A DNA stretch of 8,357 nt, from contig CALDJV010001232.1 in the NCBI GenBank assembly GCA_937899305.1, positions 1 through 8,357 on the forward strand. The letters are read 5' to 3'. The notes beneath the pieces were generated by a model, which saw nothing but the letters and a program-made list of their open reading frames with translations, did no database searches and was not told the origin of the DNA. Within the stretch, counting starts at the first letter, position 1. Each line of letters starts with the position of its first letter. Below are positions 6,303-8,357 of this stretch, piece by piece. The position numbers were made by a program, and so were the translations under genes. The DNA comes from an uncultured Cytophagaceae bacterium. GTDB lineage: Bacteria > Bacteroidota > Bacteroidia > Cytophagales > Microscillaceae.

Positions 6303-6310
6303 CAAAGGTG
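6303..6310 (-). promoter_or_regulatory. Near-consensus -7 element before the beta-barrel gene
   Basis: The minus strand reads CACCTTTG, differing from TAnnTTTG only in the first base, with a TTG 16 nt upstream of it. It lies between the end of the regulator gene and the beta-barrel ATG, where a promoter would be expected. Weak on sequence alone. Confidence 0.3.
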
Positions 6311-6331
6311 GGAGACTTGGAGCAATCAAGC

Positions 6332-6353
6332 GCCTCAAATGATCAAGTGAGGC
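6332..6353. terminator. Hairpin between the AraC-type regulator and the beta-barrel gene
   Basis: GCCTCA (6332-6337) and TGAGGC (6348-6353) form a perfect 6-bp stem with a 10-nt loop that itself contains the palindrome TGATCA. It sits 5 nt past the regulator stop codon. In the minus direction the T-tract is missing; the T-run (6355-6360) follows only in the plus direction. It may end the minus-strand operon imperfectly, or act as an operator for the next gene. Confidence 0.35.
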
Positions 6354-6358
6354 CTTTT

Positions 6359-7546
6359 TTAGGAGTTGAGCCTTTCTTGCGTATGCGTCTTTTGATACTC
6401 ACGAGGAGTTTGTCCAGTGTGTTGTTTAAAGATACGATTCAAAGAAGCTTTGGAATTAAAGCCGCTTTCCAGACCCAGGGCCAATATGGTGAATTTCTCC
6501 TGAGTTTTGTCTTGCAATAATTTTTTGAGATGGGCTACCCGGTAACCATTGATCAAGTGGTAGAACGTTTTTTGAGTCTGGGTATTGATGGTTTGAGACA
6601 AAATATGGGTAGTGACCTCGAGTTGTTGCGCAACTTCCAGGAGTTGTAATTTAGGTTCCAGGTATATTTGCTCTTCCTCTAACAATTGGATCAAGGCTTG
6701 GTAGAGCGGTTGCATTGCTTGTTCAGTGAGCGAAGAGGTCTGGTATTTTTTATTGAGTGTATCTTCTGGGGGAGTCGTTTTTTGAGGTACTACTGCATTG
6801 GTTTGGGTGGGCGTCGGAAGTTTTTGTTGCAACTGATAAAATTCGGTCGCATTATAATGCTTGATACCGCGATAGCTGGTGTAAAATGTAGCAATGGCAA
6901 TGAAACCATTGAGGAATTGGTAGATAATTTCTATATTGTTAATAAACAAAATGTTGAAATTGTATAGCAGAAATATGACCAAAAAAAGAGCGTGGTTTAC
7001 CAAATAAATCCGGGCTACCCATTTGAGCCAATCCAACTGAATAGGATCTATGAATGAATATTGATTTTTGATTTGTTGTTGATAGCGGCCTATCTTTTTT
7101 AAAAACCAAATCAAGGATATGATTACAAATAGAAAATGCCCTTTGTAAAAAAGGTGATAGACCAAAGGAGGAGTACGGTAAAGTGTTTCCAGGTCCTGTG
7201 TGGTATATTGGTTGAAAATGGTAAAGTCTAGAGTAATGAAGAGGACAAATGCAATCGTATCGGCTATGATCCACCACCATTGTTTACGAATGACTTGGGT
7301 GCGGGATACCGAGAGCAACCCATACAACAAAAAAGTAGGGATGACGGTAAAATTTACGATGTTTTGTGAAATAAAACTGACTGTATTGATAGACTGGGCC
7401 ATCCATACATGAGAAAATAACAGGAATGCCAAACAACCATTCAATAATATCAAAATATAATCATTGAGCTGTTTGTGCTTTTTATTGATGATAAAAAACA
7501 CAAACATGCCCAAAATGCCAATTCCAATGTAACTGATGATTTGCAA
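6359..7546 (-). CDS. Membrane-bound AraC-family transcriptional regulator (7TM plus HTH)
   Basis: A 395-residue regulator with an integral-membrane sensor half and a DNA-binding half. About seven hydrophobic segments lie near residues 3-20, 30-48, 60-80, 92-111, 130-149, 178-198 and 207-225. A polar, Gln/Thr/Pro-rich linker spans 235-275. The C-terminal AraC domain (about 280-388) has both helix-turn-helices: LLEVAQQLEVTTHILSQTIN and the hallmark GFNSKASLNRIFKQHTGQTPREY. Such 7TM-AraC proteins are common in Bacteroidota and are thought to sense envelope or extracellular signals. The start is TTG at 7546-7544, chosen because the first ATG (7507) would remove most of the first membrane segment. 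Only 5 nt separate it from the stop of the hydrolase gene, so the two are co-transcribed and probably translationally coupled. Its target and ligand are unknown; controlling its own operon is plausible inference. Confidence 0.9.
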   Translation of the reverse strand: MQIISYIGIGILGMFVFFIINKKHKQLNDYILILLNGCLAFLLFSHVWMAQSINTVSFISQNIVNFTVIPTFLLYGLLSVSRTQVIRKQWWWIIADTIAFVLFITLDFTIFNQYTTQDLETLYRTPPLVYHLFYKGHFLFVIISLIWFLKKIGRYQQQIKNQYSFIDPIQLDWLKWVARIYLVNHALFLVIFLLYNFNILFINNIEIIYQFLNGFIAIATFYTSYRGIKHYNATEFYQLQQKLPTPTQTNAVVPQKTTPPEDTLNKKYQTSSLTEQAMQPLYQALIQLLEEEQIYLEPKLQLLEVAQQLEVTTHILSQTINTQTQKTFYHLINGYRVAHLKKLLQDKTQEKFTILALGLESGFNSKASLNRIFKQHTGQTPREYQKTHTQERLNS

Positions 7547-7551
7547 TGGTT

Positions 7552-8274
7552 TTAGGAATTAAATTTTTCTTCAAAAAAGTTCACCATTGCTTTCCAGGCT
7601 CTCCGATCAGCATCAGACTGATAAAACATGCCTTCTTCGTGCATTTTAGCCATTGGATTGGTAAAAGCATGGCCTGTATTACCAAAAGCCAGAATTTGCC
7701 AATCGGCTCGGCGATCGGTCAGTTCTTGAGCCAAGGCTACGGTTTGTTCTGGGGTAGCGAGGGGATCTTCCCAGCCATGCAATACCAAAACAGATGCTTT
7801 GATGGGTTCACTATACAATATATCAGGCTGATCGTATACTCCGTGAAAACTCACCACTCCTTTGACATCGGTACTGGAACGGGCCAAATCGAGTACCGTT
7901 TTTCCACCAAAGCAAAAACCAATGGCTCCTGTATTGGCGGTATTGACTAGAGGGTGTTTCTGGAGTTGCTCGAGTGCCAGTAGAATTCTCTTTAATAATA
8001 GCGGACGATCGCGGGTCAATTCGTGCATCAGCGCGTCGGCTTCCTCTTTTACCGTGGCTCTTCGACCTTTACCATACATATCTACTGCCAAGCCTACATA
8101 ACCCAACTTGGCTATTTCCATTGCCTTGTTATTTTCAAATTCTCCTTGCCCTTTAAAAGTATGCACTACCAATACCCCAGGGCGTAGCTCCTCTGAACTA
8201 TCATCCCAGCTAATGGTTCCTTCGAATTCGTTTCCATCAGCATCGGTGTAAATCAAAGTCTCACTAATAATCAT
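7552..8274 (-). CDS. Dienelactone hydrolase family protein
   Basis: A 240-residue alpha/beta-hydrolase of dienelactone-hydrolase type, normal family length, without a signal peptide and so cytoplasmic. The triad is readable: Cys121 in the nucleophile elbow GFCFGG, Asp170 in LHGWEDPLA, and His202 in GNTGHAFTNP. LGYVGLAVDMYGKG at 57-70 is the typical strand and loop near the active site. The classical enzyme has a Glu (residue 36 in the Pseudomonas enzyme) after the first core strand; here the equivalent stretch reads VVHTFKG, with Thr in the likely position. True dienelactone hydrolases open a lactone in chloroaromatic degradation, but no such pathway genes are present and most homologues are broad esterases or thioesterases of unknown substrate, so a specific reaction should not be assigned. 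The ATG at 8272-8274 follows a perfect -7 element; the AraC-type regulator follows 5 nt after the stop. Confidence 0.92.
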   Translation of the reverse strand: MIISETLIYTDADGNEFEGTISWDDSSEELRPGVLVVHTFKGQGEFENNKAMEIAKLGYVGLAVDMYGKGRRATVKEEADALMHELTRDRPLLLKRILLALEQLQKHPLVNTANTGAIGFCFGGKTVLDLARSSTDVKGVVSFHGVYDQPDILYSEPIKASVLVLHGWEDPLATPEQTVALAQELTDRRADWQILAFGNTGHAFTNPMAKMHEEGMFYQSDADRRAWKAMVNFFEEKFNS

Positions 8275-8321
8275 GTCAGTTGGTTTAGGTTTATCAATTC
8301 TTCTTAGTTATCACTCGGCAT

Positions 8322-8329
8322 CAAATATA
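8322..8329 (-). promoter_or_regulatory. Bacteroidota -7 promoter element for the hydrolase/regulator operon
   Basis: The minus strand reads TATATTTG, an exact TAnnTTTG match 47 nt upstream of the hydrolase ATG. No TTG is seen at the -33 position in the 28 bases remaining before the window edge, so this promoter may need an activator. The predicted leader is about 40 nt and shows no Shine-Dalgarno. Confidence 0.5.
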
Positions 8330-8357
8330 TAAAGTTTTGGTTTCTAAAAATAGTTGG

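Noticed and set aside
6272..6325. Longer N-terminus for the beta-barrel protein
   Set aside because: The added 18 residues precede a complete signal peptide and overlap the candidate promoter.
7546..7950. 134-codon plus-strand frame overlapping the hydrolase gene
   Set aside because: It lies wholly opposite a gene with an intact catalytic triad; its composition (basic, low-complexity mixture) is typical of an antisense shadow.

Overview
The window looks like chromosomal DNA of a marine or environmental Bacteroidota, most likely the Cytophagales line (a Microscilla-like genome is my guess from gene style, not a database match). The reasons are: AT-rich intergenic DNA, start codons without Shine-Dalgarno sequences, several exact copies of the Bacteroidota -7 promoter element (TAnnTTTG), a membrane-bound AraC-type regulator of the Bacteroidota sort, and abundant leucine-rich and Sel1 repeat proteins. 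Every gene I can support lies on the minus strand, so transcription runs from high to low coordinates. No tRNA, rRNA, CRISPR array, insertion sequence or phage gene is visible.

Layout in transcription order: (1) 8357-6359, a promoter followed by a dienelactone-hydrolase-family enzyme and, 5 nt later, a 7-transmembrane AraC-type regulator that appears to start at TTG; these form a tight two-gene operon. (2) 6353-4010, a small predicted outer-membrane beta-barrel protein, then a secreted M14 (AstE/AspA-like) zinc deacylase that overlaps by ATGA a small cyclic-phosphate-processing receiver-domain (cREC-type) protein, then a terminator-like hairpin with a T-tract. (3) 3848-2216, an exported 13-repeat Sel1 protein with a weak AT-rich terminator. 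(4) 2197-1142, hemB (porphobilinogen synthase, metal site of the Mg rather than Zn type) with its own -7 element and an unusually long AT-rich hairpin just after its stop. (5) 1123-710, an unrecognised 137-residue single-pass membrane protein. (6) 700-1, a leucine-rich-repeat protein with its own -7 element, cut off by the window edge at its C-terminus.

Functionally this is mostly a string of small independent units rather than one pathway. hemB is housekeeping. Two couplings deserve attention: the hydrolase with a membrane-receptor transcription factor, and the periplasmic deacylase with a cytoplasmic protein of a family predicted to act in RNA cyclic-phosphate processing. The window shows no clear defence system. 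The most distinctive items are the M14/cREC coupling, the nested 85-residue duplication inside the Sel1 protein, and the long hairpin behind hemB.
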